From Fictibacillus marinisediminis (GTDB lineage Bacteria; Bacillota; Bacilli; Bacillales; Fictibacillaceae), in NCBI RefSeq assembly GCF_023149135.1, contig NZ_JAIWJX010000002.1, positions 3,658,001 through 3,722,000 on the forward strand: 64,000 nt of DNA, read 5' to 3'. Below are positions 1-7,588 of the stretch, piece after piece (position 1 is the first letter of the stretch; every line of letters starts with the position of its first letter). A program made the position numbers and the translations under genes. A model generated the notes under the pieces. The model made no database searches. It had not been told where the DNA came from and worked only from the letters and a program-made list of their open reading frames with translations.

Positions 1-32
1 AGTAGGAAAACAAAGAGGAAAGGAGAATGGTG

Positions 33-152
33 ATGAGCAGTGAAGTGCTAAAAAAACGCATTCACCAGTATTTCAACACAAAGAAGATAAAGGATGAGCA
101 GCTCGAAACATTGCTGGTACGTTTCATCCTGTCCGTTAAAAAAGGAAAGTAA
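33..152 (+). CDS. Small hypothetical protein, 39 aa
   Basis: A short reading frame begins MSSEVLKKRI and ends in VKKGK. It is preceded by an AGGAGA ribosome binding site six bases upstream of the chosen ATG and followed within two bases by a strong terminator, which is the main argument that it is real. Two in-frame starts (27 and 30) lie too close to the site. The product is basic and soluble, with no motif I recognise. It may be the last gene of an operon that begins left of the window. Confidence 0.5.
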   Translation: MSSEVLKKRIHQYFNTKKIKDEQLETLLVRFILSVKKGK

Positions 153-153
153 G

Positions 154-188
154 AAAAAAGGAGCCTTCATGGAGGGCTCCTTTTTTTC
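154..188 (+). terminator. Rho-independent terminator
   Basis: A GGAGCC stem pairs with GGCTCC around a short loop and is followed by seven T residues. It ends the small gene just upstream. Confidence 0.85.
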
Positions 189-196
189 AATTAAGC

Positions 197-208
197 GTGC
201 CTGGCACC
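197..208. repeat. Half copy of the GGTGCCTGGCACC dispersed repeat
   Basis: GTGCCTGGCACC stands alone just past the end of the transporter gene. It matches one end of the ~50 bp palindromic element found eight more times in the first 15 kb. No second half is present within 50 bases. Confidence 0.7.
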
Positions 209-215
209 AAAACTA

Positions 216-1196
216 TTAAACAGGAATTTTTTCGTTATTTTCCGAAGTAAGTTGTTCATGTCTGCCGTAGTGTTTAGCTATCAGATGGCCGTATATAGAC
301 GCCAGAACCTGCTGAAACAGCATTCCAACCACGACGGGAACAGCTGTCGCCGGCGAAAAGTACGTTAACGCAAGAACAGATCCAGCGCTGATATTCCGCA
401 TGCCTCCACTGAAGACGAGAGCTACAACCGTTTCTCTCTCCCATCCAAAAAGCATGCCGGTCAGCCAGCATATTAAGTAACCGCTGGCCGCGATCAACAG
501 GACGAACAAACCAATCAATAAAAGTTTCCCGTTCACATGAACCAAATACGGGGTGGCAACCGAAGCATTGATGGCGACCACAGCACTCATGCAAATTTTA
601 GAAACAGGAGAGATTCTTTTCCCGAGCGTGTTCTTTATTTCTCCCTTCGTCCAATGATTGAGCAGCATGCCAATGACAGATGGGATCACGATCATAATCA
701 ACAGGTCCTTCACCATGGACCATTCATTAATGGAGACGGTTTCTCCGACAAACAGGGATAGGCTGTAAGGTACGACGATCGGCGATAATAGCGTATCAAT
801 CAATATAATGGAAAGCGCGAGGGTGCTGTTCCCCCGATAAATGGATACCCAGATGCTGCTCGTCACGCCGCACGGTATGACCATTGCCAATACGAGTCCG
901 GTTATGGTTGGGGAATCCGAGGAAAACGCAATGTGCCCGACTCCCCACGCCCATATCGGCATTATGATATGCAGGATGATGAGTGCTGTCAGGATGGGCA
1001 CAGGCCGGGACAGTGTATTGCGCAGATGGGTAAAATTAGACCCTAAACTACCTGAAAACGTCATGAATGCAAAAATCCAAGGAACTAAAAAAAGCAAACC
1101 CTTTAGTTCGCTCGTAAGCAAAATTCCAAGGATCACGCTTGCGGGTGTAATAAATGGCATAAATCTTTCCAGCTGGTGGTTTAACTTTTCTAACAC
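216..1196 (-). CDS. Bile acid:sodium symporter (BASS) family transporter
   Basis: A 326-residue polytopic membrane protein with about nine to ten hydrophobic segments spread evenly along it, as in the BASS/SBF family (usual length 300-340 aa). The family carries organic anions, often with sodium. Conserved-looking stretches include the Gly-rich LVFSGGMRNISAG segment near residue 265 and the MVIPCGVTSS segment near residue 105, both typical of the core helices that bind sodium. The substrate cannot be told from sequence; pantoate, keto acids and bile acid analogues are all known in the family. It is transcribed alone, away from the S-box gene to its right. The fold is fairly sure, the substrate unknown. 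Confidence 0.8.
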   Translation of the reverse strand: MLEKLNHQLERFMPFITPASVILGILLTSELKGLLFLVPWIFAFMTFSGSLGSNFTHLRNTLSRPVPILTALIILHIIMPIWAWGVGHIAFSSDSPTITGLVLAMVIPCGVTSSIWVSIYRGNSTLALSIILIDTLLSPIVVPYSLSLFVGETVSINEWSMVKDLLIMIVIPSVIGMLLNHWTKGEIKNTLGKRISPVSKICMSAVVAINASVATPYLVHVNGKLLLIGLFVLLIAASGYLICWLTGMLFGWERETVVALVFSGGMRNISAGSVLALTYFSPATAVPVVVGMLFQQVLASIYGHLIAKHYGRHEQLTSENNEKIPV

Positions 1197-1269
1197 GATT
1201 AGCCTTCTTCCGTCTGAGTCTATTACTCTAATAGTATATTAATTTATAGTATAAAATATTTAAGTTTGC

Positions 1270-1319
1270 GGTGCCAGGCACCGCAATTACATACTTGTGT
1301 AATTCAGGTGCCTGGCACC
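1270..1319. repeat. Dispersed nested palindrome, copy 1
   Basis: GGTGCCAGGCACC and GGTGCCTGGCACC flank an inner inverted repeat ATTACA...TGTAAT. The whole 50 bp folds as one long hairpin. It lies upstream of the BASS gene. Confidence 0.9.
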
Positions 1320-1440
1320 ATATATGGCACCCTATAAAAACAGGCGCAGGCTATTGTATATTTTTGAATCCCTCTCCCCGCCAGGTGCATAGGATGTATG
1401 CATACACTTTTGAGATAGCTGTCCAAATCAGATTATTTAA

Positions 1441-1469
1441 TTGACAAACTTTTAATTCTATTTTACATT
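1441..1469 (+). promoter_or_regulatory. Sigma-A promoter of the S-box leader
   Basis: A perfect TTGACA -35 (1441-1446) is followed after 17 bases by TACATT as -10 (1464-1469). The S-box aptamer begins 15 bases further on, the spacing expected for the start of the leader RNA. Confidence 0.8.
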
Positions 1470-1483
1470 AAATGAAATTAAAT

Positions 1484-1592
1484 ATTCTTATCCAGAGAGG
1501 TGGAGGGAATTGACCCTGAGAAACCTCGGCAACAGACTCCTATATGAGCACTGTGCCAATTTCAACAAGCTTTTTGCTTGGAAGATAAGAAT
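1484..1592 (+). ncRNA. SAM-I (S-box) riboswitch aptamer
   Basis: The segment carries the S-box signature: TTATCCAGAGAGGTGGAGGG near the 5' end, then CCTGAGAAACCTCGGCAACA. The closing P1 helix is ATTCTTATC (1484-1492) with GATAAGAAT (1584-1592). It should bind S-adenosylmethionine and switch off transcription through the terminator that follows, so the downstream hydrolase should be made when SAM, and hence methionine, is low. Confidence 0.95.
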
Positions 1593-1617
1593 TGTGTTGA
1601 TCATTCTTCGGTCTCTT

Positions 1618-1662
1618 CAACCCTTTCTTATGTTTCCATAAACATAGGAAGGGGTTTTTTAT
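1618..1662 (+). terminator. S-box expression-platform terminator
   Basis: AACCC...TTATGTTT pairs with AAACATA...GGGGTT and is followed by six T residues. Its 5' arm adjoins a sequence able to pair with the aptamer P1 strand, the normal SAM-I off-switch layout. Confidence 0.85.
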
Positions 1663-1733
1663 TGAATCAATTCCGACTAAAAAGATATGAATAGTTATTT
1701 TAAATGATAAACGTTAAATAAGGAGTTGGTGAT

Positions 1734-2546
1734 ATGGAAAAACACGATTGTATACACTGGGAGGGAAAAAGGCTTACCTCAACCGTGCATTATCCGGAAT
1801 CCGTACTGAGCAAAAGTAAGAAATTCCCTGCCGTTATTATTTGCCATGGATTTACAAGCAACCGGATCGGTGTGGACCGCTTGTTTGTTAAAACCGCACA
1901 GCAGCTTTCTTCGAACGGATTTGTTGTGGTTCGGTTTGATTATTCGGGCTGCGGGGAGAGCGAGGGGAATTATGGGGAAAACAGCTTTGAAGACCTAATC
2001 GACCAAACATATGCTGCCGTTAGCTTTGCCTTGGAGCTTCCTAACGTTGATTCCGACCAGATTACCCTGCTGGGCCATAGCCTTGGAGGAGCAGTCGCTG
2101 TGCATTCTGCGGCACGTGACGAAAGGGTTAAACAGTTAATCCTCTGGTCTGCGGTGGGACGGCCGTTTGATGACATTGTTAATATCGTGGGTGAAGAAGA
2201 ATATAGCCATCTATTCATTAAAGGATTCGTGGATCATTTAGGTTATTCCCTGACCACAAAATTTCTGCAGTCTCTCAAGAATTCCAATCCTTTAGACCAG
2301 CTATCCCAGTTTTCGGGTGATGTGCTGCTCCTTCACGGTACGGACGACAAAGAAATTCCAGCCCATTATTGCGGTGAATTCTTTGAGAACACACAAAAAA
2401 GACCCTGTGGAAAAAGCAAGATTCGGCTTATTAAAGGCGCCAACCACACCTTCTCATCCATCATGCACTTCAATGAACTGATCACTGTAACCTCCAATTG
2501 GCTCATAAATGATTCTAATTTGATGGTGCCAGGCACCGGCTTTTGA
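1734..2546 (+). CDS. Alpha/beta hydrolase under S-box control
   Basis: A 270-residue serine hydrolase of the alpha/beta fold. The nucleophile elbow is GHSLGG (Ser116), the oxyanion loop HGFTS lies near residue 38, the acid is probably in HGTDD (~202) and the His in GANHTF (~238). It resembles bacterial acyl esterases and peptidase-like S9 hydrolases. AGGAG precedes the ATG by eight bases. An S-box riboswitch and terminator precede it, so it is tied to methionine or SAM supply, perhaps by cleaving a methionine-containing ester or amide; that part is inference. The last residues (LMVPGTGF) and the stop codon are supplied by a dispersed palindrome, so the original C-terminus was probably different. 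Confidence 0.85.
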   Translation: MEKHDCIHWEGKRLTSTVHYPESVLSKSKKFPAVIICHGFTSNRIGVDRLFVKTAQQLSSNGFVVVRFDYSGCGESEGNYGENSFEDLIDQTYAAVSFALELPNVDSDQITLLGHSLGGAVAVHSAARDERVKQLILWSAVGRPFDDIVNIVGEEEYSHLFIKGFVDHLGYSLTTKFLQSLKNSNPLDQLSQFSGDVLLLHGTDDKEIPAHYCGEFFENTQKRPCGKSKIRLIKGANHTFSSIMHFNELITVTSNWLINDSNLMVPGTGF

Positions 2547-2775
2547 CACTTGTGTAAAAGCGGTGCCTGGCACCTGAAGTACAGCGATGGTAAACCGATC
2601 CCGGATCTCCTTTAACAAAGCCAGTATTGATAGCGATGGTGTTCCAATGAAAACTGACCGGGTTGTTCGCATTTACCGAAAATCTGTCCAGATACAACGT
2701 TTTTTGTGTGAGAGGCGCTAACACATACACTAAACTTTCCAACAACAGGATGACTGCCGCAACTAATTTTTTCAC
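2515..2775 (-). CDS. Small hypothetical membrane or secreted protein, 86 aa
   Basis: From a GTG start with GGAAG eight bases upstream, the product opens with Met-Lys-Lys and a hydrophobic run (LVAAVILLLESLVYVLAP), then a polar stretch. It reads as a short signal-anchored protein, but I know no family for it. Its last ~25 codons run through the dispersed palindrome and into the convergent hydrolase gene, with which it overlaps by 32 bases. The true protein may therefore have been extended or truncated when the repeat arrived. The moderate confidence rests on the ribosome binding site and signal-like start only. Confidence 0.4.
   Translation of the reverse strand: MKKLVAAVILLLESLVYVLAPLTQKTLYLDRFSVNANNPVSFHWNTIAINTGFVKGDPGSVYHRCTSGARHRFYTSVKSRCLAPSN
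2525..2574. repeat. Dispersed nested palindrome, copy 2
   Basis: GGTGCCAGGCACC ... GGTGCCTGGCACC with inner arms TTTTGACAC and GTGTAAAA. It encodes the end of the hydrolase on one strand and of the small protein on the other. Confidence 0.9.
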
Positions 2776-3047
2776 TTCTTCATCTTCCTTTTTAAAAATC
2801 TGCACCTTCGTGATCTTTAAGCTGCTTCAGAATCACTTTCCACTCTGAAAGATACAGCAAATGTGCTCGGTCTTTTTTGATCTTTCAATTAAGAAAGCCG
2901 CATAAAACTTGCTCACATTGTCCCCTTCTGCATTCCATATCGTAGTATAATAGCTTTTGTATTTTTATTATGGACGCGTCGCCGTAAACTTCATTACCCT
3001 TACCATACAACCAACTTGAACGCTCTAAAAATTAAGGGGAGATCAAC

Positions 3048-3923
3048 TTGAGAGAAAAACGCAGAAAAAGTCTGACTAGCCTGATTGTATTGCTGTTAAC
3101 GGCTTTGCTCATCACAGGGTGTGCACAGGCACCTAGCACAGGCCAAACAAGCACGGATCCCGGACAAAAAACGGATTCACCTGCTGCAAAACAAGAAGAT
3201 TCATCTTCAAATGATGTCAAAATCACTCCATCCAGAGATCAGACATCTGCCGTTAAAGGCATGCCGGCTACTGTTACGTATGTGGTCGATGGGGATACAC
3301 TGGATGTGAAATTTAAGAACGGAAAAACGGAGCGAATCCGCATGCTCCTTATCGACACACCCGAGACAAAACATCCGAGGCTCGGTGTTCAGCCGTTCGG
3401 GCCGGAAAGCTCCAAATTTACAAAAACCCAGTTAACGGGCAAAAAAGTCGGTGTCGAGCTGGATGTGTCCGAACGCGATAAATACGGCAGGCTGCTCGCG
3501 TACATATGGATCGGAAAGCAAAACTTTAACCAACTGCTTCTGGAAAAAGGCCTTGCCCGTGTGGCCTATGTGTATCCGCCTAACACCAAATACGTCGATC
3601 AGTTCCGCGCCACACAAGAAAAAGCTCAAAAAGCAGGTGTTGGCATTTGGTCGATTGAAAACTATGCCCAGCAGGATGGATTCCATGCCAATTCAAAAAC
3701 CAGCACATCAAACGGAACAGTTTCCGGAGGGTCACAAACCAACAAGCAGAATACTCAAGTGAAAACGCCAGAGAAACCAAAGGGAAGCTGCAACATCAAG
3801 GGAAACCAGTCCCGAATCTATCACATGCCTGGCGGCCAATATTACGATCGGACGAAAGCCGAGGTCATGTTCTGCTCAGAGGCTGAAGCCCAAAAAGCAG
3901 GCTACCGGAAGTCTCAGCGATAG
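3048..3923 (+). CDS. Thermonuclease-family lipoprotein (SNase-like)
   Basis: A 291-residue exported nuclease. The TTG start is chosen because GGGGAG lies six bases upstream. The lipobox LLITGC places the lipid-bearing Cys at 25. A Ser/Thr/Gln-rich linker follows, then an SNase domain (~70-215) with the catalytic set visible: DGDTLDV (Asp81/Asp83), RIRMLLIDTPE (Arg96/98, Asp103, Glu106) and RDKYGRLLAY. These match the calcium and phosphate ligands of staphylococcal nuclease. A second linker leads to a small C-terminal domain (~245-291) with two Cys, GSCNIKGNQSRIYHMPGG, of the kind found at the end of many Bacillus nucleases and possibly wall-binding. It should degrade DNA or RNA at the cell surface. 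B. subtilis YncB is the nearest relative I know. Confidence 0.9.
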   Translation: MREKRRKSLTSLIVLLLTALLITGCAQAPSTGQTSTDPGQKTDSPAAKQEDSSSNDVKITPSRDQTSAVKGMPATVTYVVDGDTLDVKFKNGKTERIRMLLIDTPETKHPRLGVQPFGPESSKFTKTQLTGKKVGVELDVSERDKYGRLLAYIWIGKQNFNQLLLEKGLARVAYVYPPNTKYVDQFRATQEKAQKAGVGIWSIENYAQQDGFHANSKTSTSNGTVSGGSQTNKQNTQVKTPEKPKGSCNIKGNQSRIYHMPGGQYYDRTKAEVMFCSEAEAQKAGYRKSQR

Positions 3924-3940
3924 ATAGTGGAGATAAAACT

Positions 3941-3977
3941 AAAAGCCTAATCAGCAGTTTGTGCTGATCCGGCTTTT
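3941..3977. terminator. Terminator between convergent genes
   Basis: AAAAGCC plus TCAGCA pair with TGCTGA plus GGCTTTT. T runs in both directions let it serve the nuclease gene and the convergent methyltransferase gene. Confidence 0.8.
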
Positions 3978-3989
3978 CTTTTGGCTTTT

Positions 3990-4790
3990 TTAGATAGTGG
4001 TTCTAGTGCCAATAACGATGGTTGCGTCCAGTTCGCCGGAACGGACTACACGTGATAACAATCCGTTAGCATTAAAAATTTCGAGAGTCTGCAGTGCCTG
4101 CCGTTCGCTGGTCTCAACAAGCAGATGGCCTCCCGGCGCCAGCCAGACCGACGCACCAGCCGCTATCCTCCGCTGGAGGTCAAGTCCATCCTCCCCGCCG
4201 TCCAGTGCCACTCGATCCTCGTGAAGGCGGGCTTCCGCAGGAAGCATCCCGATCGCATCAGTGGGGACGTAAGGTGCGTTAGCGACTAGGAGGTTGACGC
4301 GCCCGAGAAGTGTTTTGGGCATCGGCTCGTACAGGTCACCTTCGTAGACACGGCCACCGAGAGCCGTCACATTACGGCTAGCGCATTGTACCGCTTTCGG
4401 ATCGATGTCAGCAGCATACAGCTTAATACTTTCTTGGATTGAAGCCAGCACGGCGCCAACCGCACCTGAACCGCAGCAGAGATCAACGGCGATGTCTTCC
4501 GTCCGAATGATATTTGCCGCTTGGGAGACAAGAAACTCAGTACGTCGGCGGGGAACAAAAACCTCCGGGTCCACCTTGATCCGGAAGCCGCAGAATTCCG
4601 CCCATCCGATGATTTGTTCGAGAGGAAAACCGGCAGCACGCTGGTCTATCATAGCCGCCAGCTGTGCTGGCGTTTTCGCCTCAGCCATCAGCAAACGAGC
4701 CTCATCCTCCGCATAAACACAGCCTGCTGCCCTAAGCCTCGTGACAACGGATGAAAAATTCCTATCCTGTTGAATATCAACATTCACCAT
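3990..4790 (-). CDS. PrmC/HemK-like class I methyltransferase
   Basis: A 266-residue SAM-dependent methyltransferase. Motif I is DLCCGSGAVG (~103) and the acidic loop AADID follows near 127. The catalytic NPPY of PrmC is replaced by NAPY (171-174), as in the PrmC-related subfamily usually annotated 'putative protein N5-glutamine methyltransferase'. A short helical N-terminus precedes the Rossmann domain, as in PrmC. The substrate is unknown; it is unlikely to be the only PrmC, since release-factor PrmC usually sits beside prfA. The start at 4790 has GAGG seven bases upstream; a longer in-frame version would be translated from the neighbouring palindrome. Codon use looks GC-richer than its neighbours, so acquisition from a higher-GC relative is possible. 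Confidence 0.8.
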   Translation of the reverse strand: MVNVDIQQDRNFSSVVTRLRAAGCVYAEDEARLLMAEAKTPAQLAAMIDQRAAGFPLEQIIGWAEFCGFRIKVDPEVFVPRRRTEFLVSQAANIIRTEDIAVDLCCGSGAVGAVLASIQESIKLYAADIDPKAVQCASRNVTALGGRVYEGDLYEPMPKTLLGRVNLLVANAPYVPTDAIGMLPAEARLHEDRVALDGGEDGLDLQRRIAAGASVWLAPGGHLLVETSERQALQTLEIFNANGLLSRVVRSGELDATIVIGTRTTI

Positions 4791-4831
4791 GATTTTACCT
4801 CTGAATGAATTTTCTGGTGCCTTTTTTTTGA

Positions 4832-4881
4832 GGTGCCTGGCACCACGATTACATACATGTGTAACGGAGGTGCCTGGCACC
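4832..4881. repeat. Dispersed nested palindrome, copy 3
   Basis: GGTGCCTGGCACC at both ends with inner ATTACATACATGTGTAA. It sits between the methyltransferase start and the transporter stop. Its sequence happens to keep an in-frame extension of the methyltransferase open. Confidence 0.9.
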
Positions 4882-4899
4882 CCTCTCTACTCCACCCCT

Positions 4900-6231
4900 C
4901 TAAAAAAACGACAATCCAACTGCGAAGATGACACCCGACACAAGCAGGGTTGTGACGCAGTATCCCATGATGTCCCGTGCGCCGAGTCCGGCAATAGCGA
5001 GAGCCGGCAAAGCCCAAAAAGGCTGGGCCATGTTCATCCATGCTTCACCGTAGGCGATGGCCATCGCTGCGATGCCGGGTTCTACACCGAGCTGCTGTGC
5101 GGCAGGCATGATGAACGGCCCCTGTACGACCCAGTGTCCTCCGCCGGACGGAACGAAGAAGTTGACGAATCCTGAGCTCAAGAACGCAAAGAACGGAAAC
5201 GTCGATGGGTTGGAAATGGAGATAAATGCGTTGGTGATCATCCCGCCAAGGCCGGACAGCTCCATCATCCCTTGAATCCCCGCATAGAACGGGAATTGAA
5301 TCAAGATGCCCGCTGTGCCTTTTGCCGCATTGGATACAGCGTTCATGTAAGACAGCGGCGTTCCGTGAAGCAGAAGACCTGTCGTAAAGAACAGCAAGTT
5401 GACGGTATTGATATCGATTTTAAAACCGTTTGTGGCTATGTAATAGATGATGTACGAATAGCCGAGCACCGCAATTGCCAGGCTGAGAAATCTGCTGTTT
5501 TCCATCGCAACGGCAAACGTTCGTTTCACCTCAGTTGGGGCGATCGCTATCGCTGCAGAGGCTTCGTCTTCCGCGAGGATCTTTGGATCGATCCCAATCA
5601 CGTCTTTTCCCGTAGGCATCATCAGCCTGGCCATGATAGGCAGGATAATAAGCAGCGCGACCGTAATGAACAGGTTATAGCTGGTGAAGATGGTATCCGT
5701 CAGCGGAATCAGCCCAGCTGTTTTTTCCATCGGATTTCCTGGAGTGGCAGCCACGAGGGGAATAGAACCTGACAGTCCGCCGTGCCATGTAAGAAAACCG
5801 ATATACGCACACGCGATCAGAAAACGGTAATCCGAGCCAGGAATCCGTTTGGCTACTTCCTTTGCGAACAGGGCACCAACGATCAGCCCGAACCCCCAGT
5901 TGATAAAACAAGCAAGCCCAGAACCAACCGTAACTAAAATGACCCCTTGAGCTGGTGTTTTAGCAATTCCGGCTAGCTTCACCATCCATTTTTTGATCAA
6001 TGGTGAACTGGCTAGGGCATGCCCCGTCACCAGGACGAGAGCCATCTGCATCGCAAAGGCCAGAAGGTTCCAGAATCCCGATCCCCAGAAACCTACCATT
6101 TCGATGGGGCTGTGATGCGTAAAAATAACACCGGATAAAAAGAGAATGATTGTCAGGATTAATGCAAACACAAATGGATCAGGCAAGAACCTCTGCACAA
6201 GGGTAGTGAAGAAATTAGATAGCGCTTTCAT
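4900..6231 (-). CDS. atoE: AtoE-family short-chain fatty acid transporter
   Basis: A 443-residue polytopic membrane protein starting MKALSNFFTTLVQRFLPDPF, the opening typical of the AtoE (TIGR00366) family. Around twelve hydrophobic segments are visible, with family stretches such as NWGFGLIVGALFAKE, TWHGGLSGSIPL and FFVPSGGGHWVVQGPF. The family takes up short-chain fatty acids such as acetoacetate or butyrate. AGGAG lies six bases before the ATG. No acetoacetate CoA-transferase genes sit beside it, so the substrate is inferred only from family. It is transcribed away from the oxidoreductase on its right. Confidence 0.88.
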   Translation of the reverse strand: MKALSNFFTTLVQRFLPDPFVFALILTIILFLSGVIFTHHSPIEMVGFWGSGFWNLLAFAMQMALVLVTGHALASSPLIKKWMVKLAGIAKTPAQGVILVTVGSGLACFINWGFGLIVGALFAKEVAKRIPGSDYRFLIACAYIGFLTWHGGLSGSIPLVAATPGNPMEKTAGLIPLTDTIFTSYNLFITVALLIILPIMARLMMPTGKDVIGIDPKILAEDEASAAIAIAPTEVKRTFAVAMENSRFLSLAIAVLGYSYIIYYIATNGFKIDINTVNLLFFTTGLLLHGTPLSYMNAVSNAAKGTAGILIQFPFYAGIQGMMELSGLGGMITNAFISISNPSTFPFFAFLSSGFVNFFVPSGGGHWVVQGPFIMPAAQQLGVEPGIAAMAIAYGEAWMNMAQPFWALPALAIAGLGARDIMGYCVTTLLVSGVIFAVGLSFF

Positions 6232-6409
6232 TTTATTCTCCTTCTCTGTTAATCTATTTACTTTTTTAAAAGTACACTGTATAAATATTCATCTTAACGA
6301 AGTAAAAATCCTGTCTGTCTTTTTTCCTATTTGTAAAATTTCATCACTATTCGGCGAAAAATATCAAAAAAAGCAAGAATGATATTTGGCACCATTCTCG
6401 CTCTTCTTA

Positions 6410-7414
6410 TTACTCTCCCACCATCAGTACTACTTTTCCCGTGCTTTTTCTGCTTTCCACCCATTCGTGGGCACGGGCTGCATCTTTTAAAGAAAACTGC
6501 TGTCCAATATTGATTTCCACTCGGCCATCCTCCAGCAACGGAAACACTTTAGGAGCGATTCTTTGCAGTACATCTGGCCTCTCCTTTCTCGTCGTACCGA
6601 GGCTGAAGCCGAGCACCGAACGGCAGCTTGAATGCAGCTCACCCGCCGGAATATTGCCATAGCTTCCACTGGAATTTCCGAAAACAACGAGGCGGCCATA
6701 TTTGGCCAAACAGCTGAAACTCGCTGCAGTCAGGTCCCGGCCGACCGAATCAAGAATGATGTCAGCTCCCTTTCCATGAGTCAGCTCATTCACTCTTTGA
6801 GCAACATTATCCTGCTCATAACAAATGACATGATGAGCGCCGGAATCCTTGGCTGTTTTGATTTTGTTTTCATTTCCCACCGTGCCGATCACAATGCCCG
6901 CACCAAGAGCGAGGGCCATCTGCACTGCTGTCGTTCCAACACCGCCGGCCGCTGAATGAATGACAACAGTCTCTTCTTCCTCTATCTGCGCCAAATTGGC
7001 GAGTAAATGGTATGAAAGAAACGAAACGATACCGCAAGCCCCTGCTGTTTCAAAGCTCATGCTGTCCGGTATCGCGAATGTCAAATTTTCGTCTGCTGCT
7101 ATGTATTCTGCATAGGAACCGTTATGAGGAAAGGCAAGAACCCGCTGCCCCACTTGAAGGCTCTGTACGTCTTCACCCACCAGCTCCACTACCCCAGCCG
7201 CTTCCAAACCCGGAATAAATGGCAGAGTTCCCTTTCCCTTATTCCCATGCCTCGCTTTAATGTCTGCGTAGTTTACAGAAGTAGCCTTCACCTTAATTAA
7301 CACCTGTTTGGATTTGATAGAAGGCACATTCATATCCAGGTACTCCATGTTCTCTGGTCCGCCAAATTTCGTCACCGCAATTGCCTTCATCGTTCCGTTG
7401 ATCGTCCCCTTCAT
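6410..7414 (-). CDS. Quinone-oxidoreductase-like MDR family dehydrogenase
   Basis: A 334-residue medium-chain dehydrogenase/reductase of the NADPH:quinone reductase type, lacking the zinc ligands of true alcohol dehydrogenases. The N-terminal GroES-like domain carries KATSVNYADIKARHG; the Rossmann motif is HSAAGGVGTTAVQMA (~155), followed by GADIILDSVG, a common signature of this branch. It should reduce quinones or activated alkenes with NADPH; the actual substrate is unknown. AAGGAGG lies in front of the chosen start; an internal start eight codons later is possible. A palindrome copy lies just upstream of the gene. Confidence 0.85.
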   Translation of the reverse strand: MKGTINGTMKAIAVTKFGGPENMEYLDMNVPSIKSKQVLIKVKATSVNYADIKARHGNKGKGTLPFIPGLEAAGVVELVGEDVQSLQVGQRVLAFPHNGSYAEYIAADENLTFAIPDSMSFETAGACGIVSFLSYHLLANLAQIEEEETVVIHSAAGGVGTTAVQMALALGAGIVIGTVGNENKIKTAKDSGAHHVICYEQDNVAQRVNELTHGKGADIILDSVGRDLTAASFSCLAKYGRLVVFGNSSGSYGNIPAGELHSSCRSVLGFSLGTTRKERPDVLQRIAPKVFPLLEDGRVEINIGQQFSLKDAARAHEWVESRKSTGKVVLMVGE

Positions 7415-7442
7415 CCCATTTCCTCCTTTTTCCTTTTATTAT

Positions 7443-7492
7443 GGTGCCAGGCACCACAATTACACAAGTGTCAAAACGCGGTGCCTGGCACC
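7443..7492. repeat. Dispersed nested palindrome, copy 4
   Basis: GGTGCCAGGCACC ... GGTGCCTGGCACC around ATTACACAAGTGTCAAAA, whose two inner arms do not match perfectly. It lies between divergently transcribed oxidoreductase genes. A further half motif (GGCACC) follows near 7519. Confidence 0.9.
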
Positions 7493-7588
7493 ATCAAAGT
7501 GGACCCTCACAGGTCTTGGCACCACAAAAATCTCCCTCCTTCTGGTAAACTTAATGAAAATGAAAATACATAGATAGGATGGGATACG

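Noticed and set aside
1270..1319. The dispersed palindrome as a riboswitch or CRISPR repeat
   Set aside because: Copies are single, far apart, without spacers, and occur at gene ends in either context; a REP-like element fits better.
4791..4880. A 30-residue N-terminal extension of the PrmC-like protein
   Set aside because: It is encoded by a palindrome copy and has no ribosome binding site, whereas the internal ATG at 4790 does.
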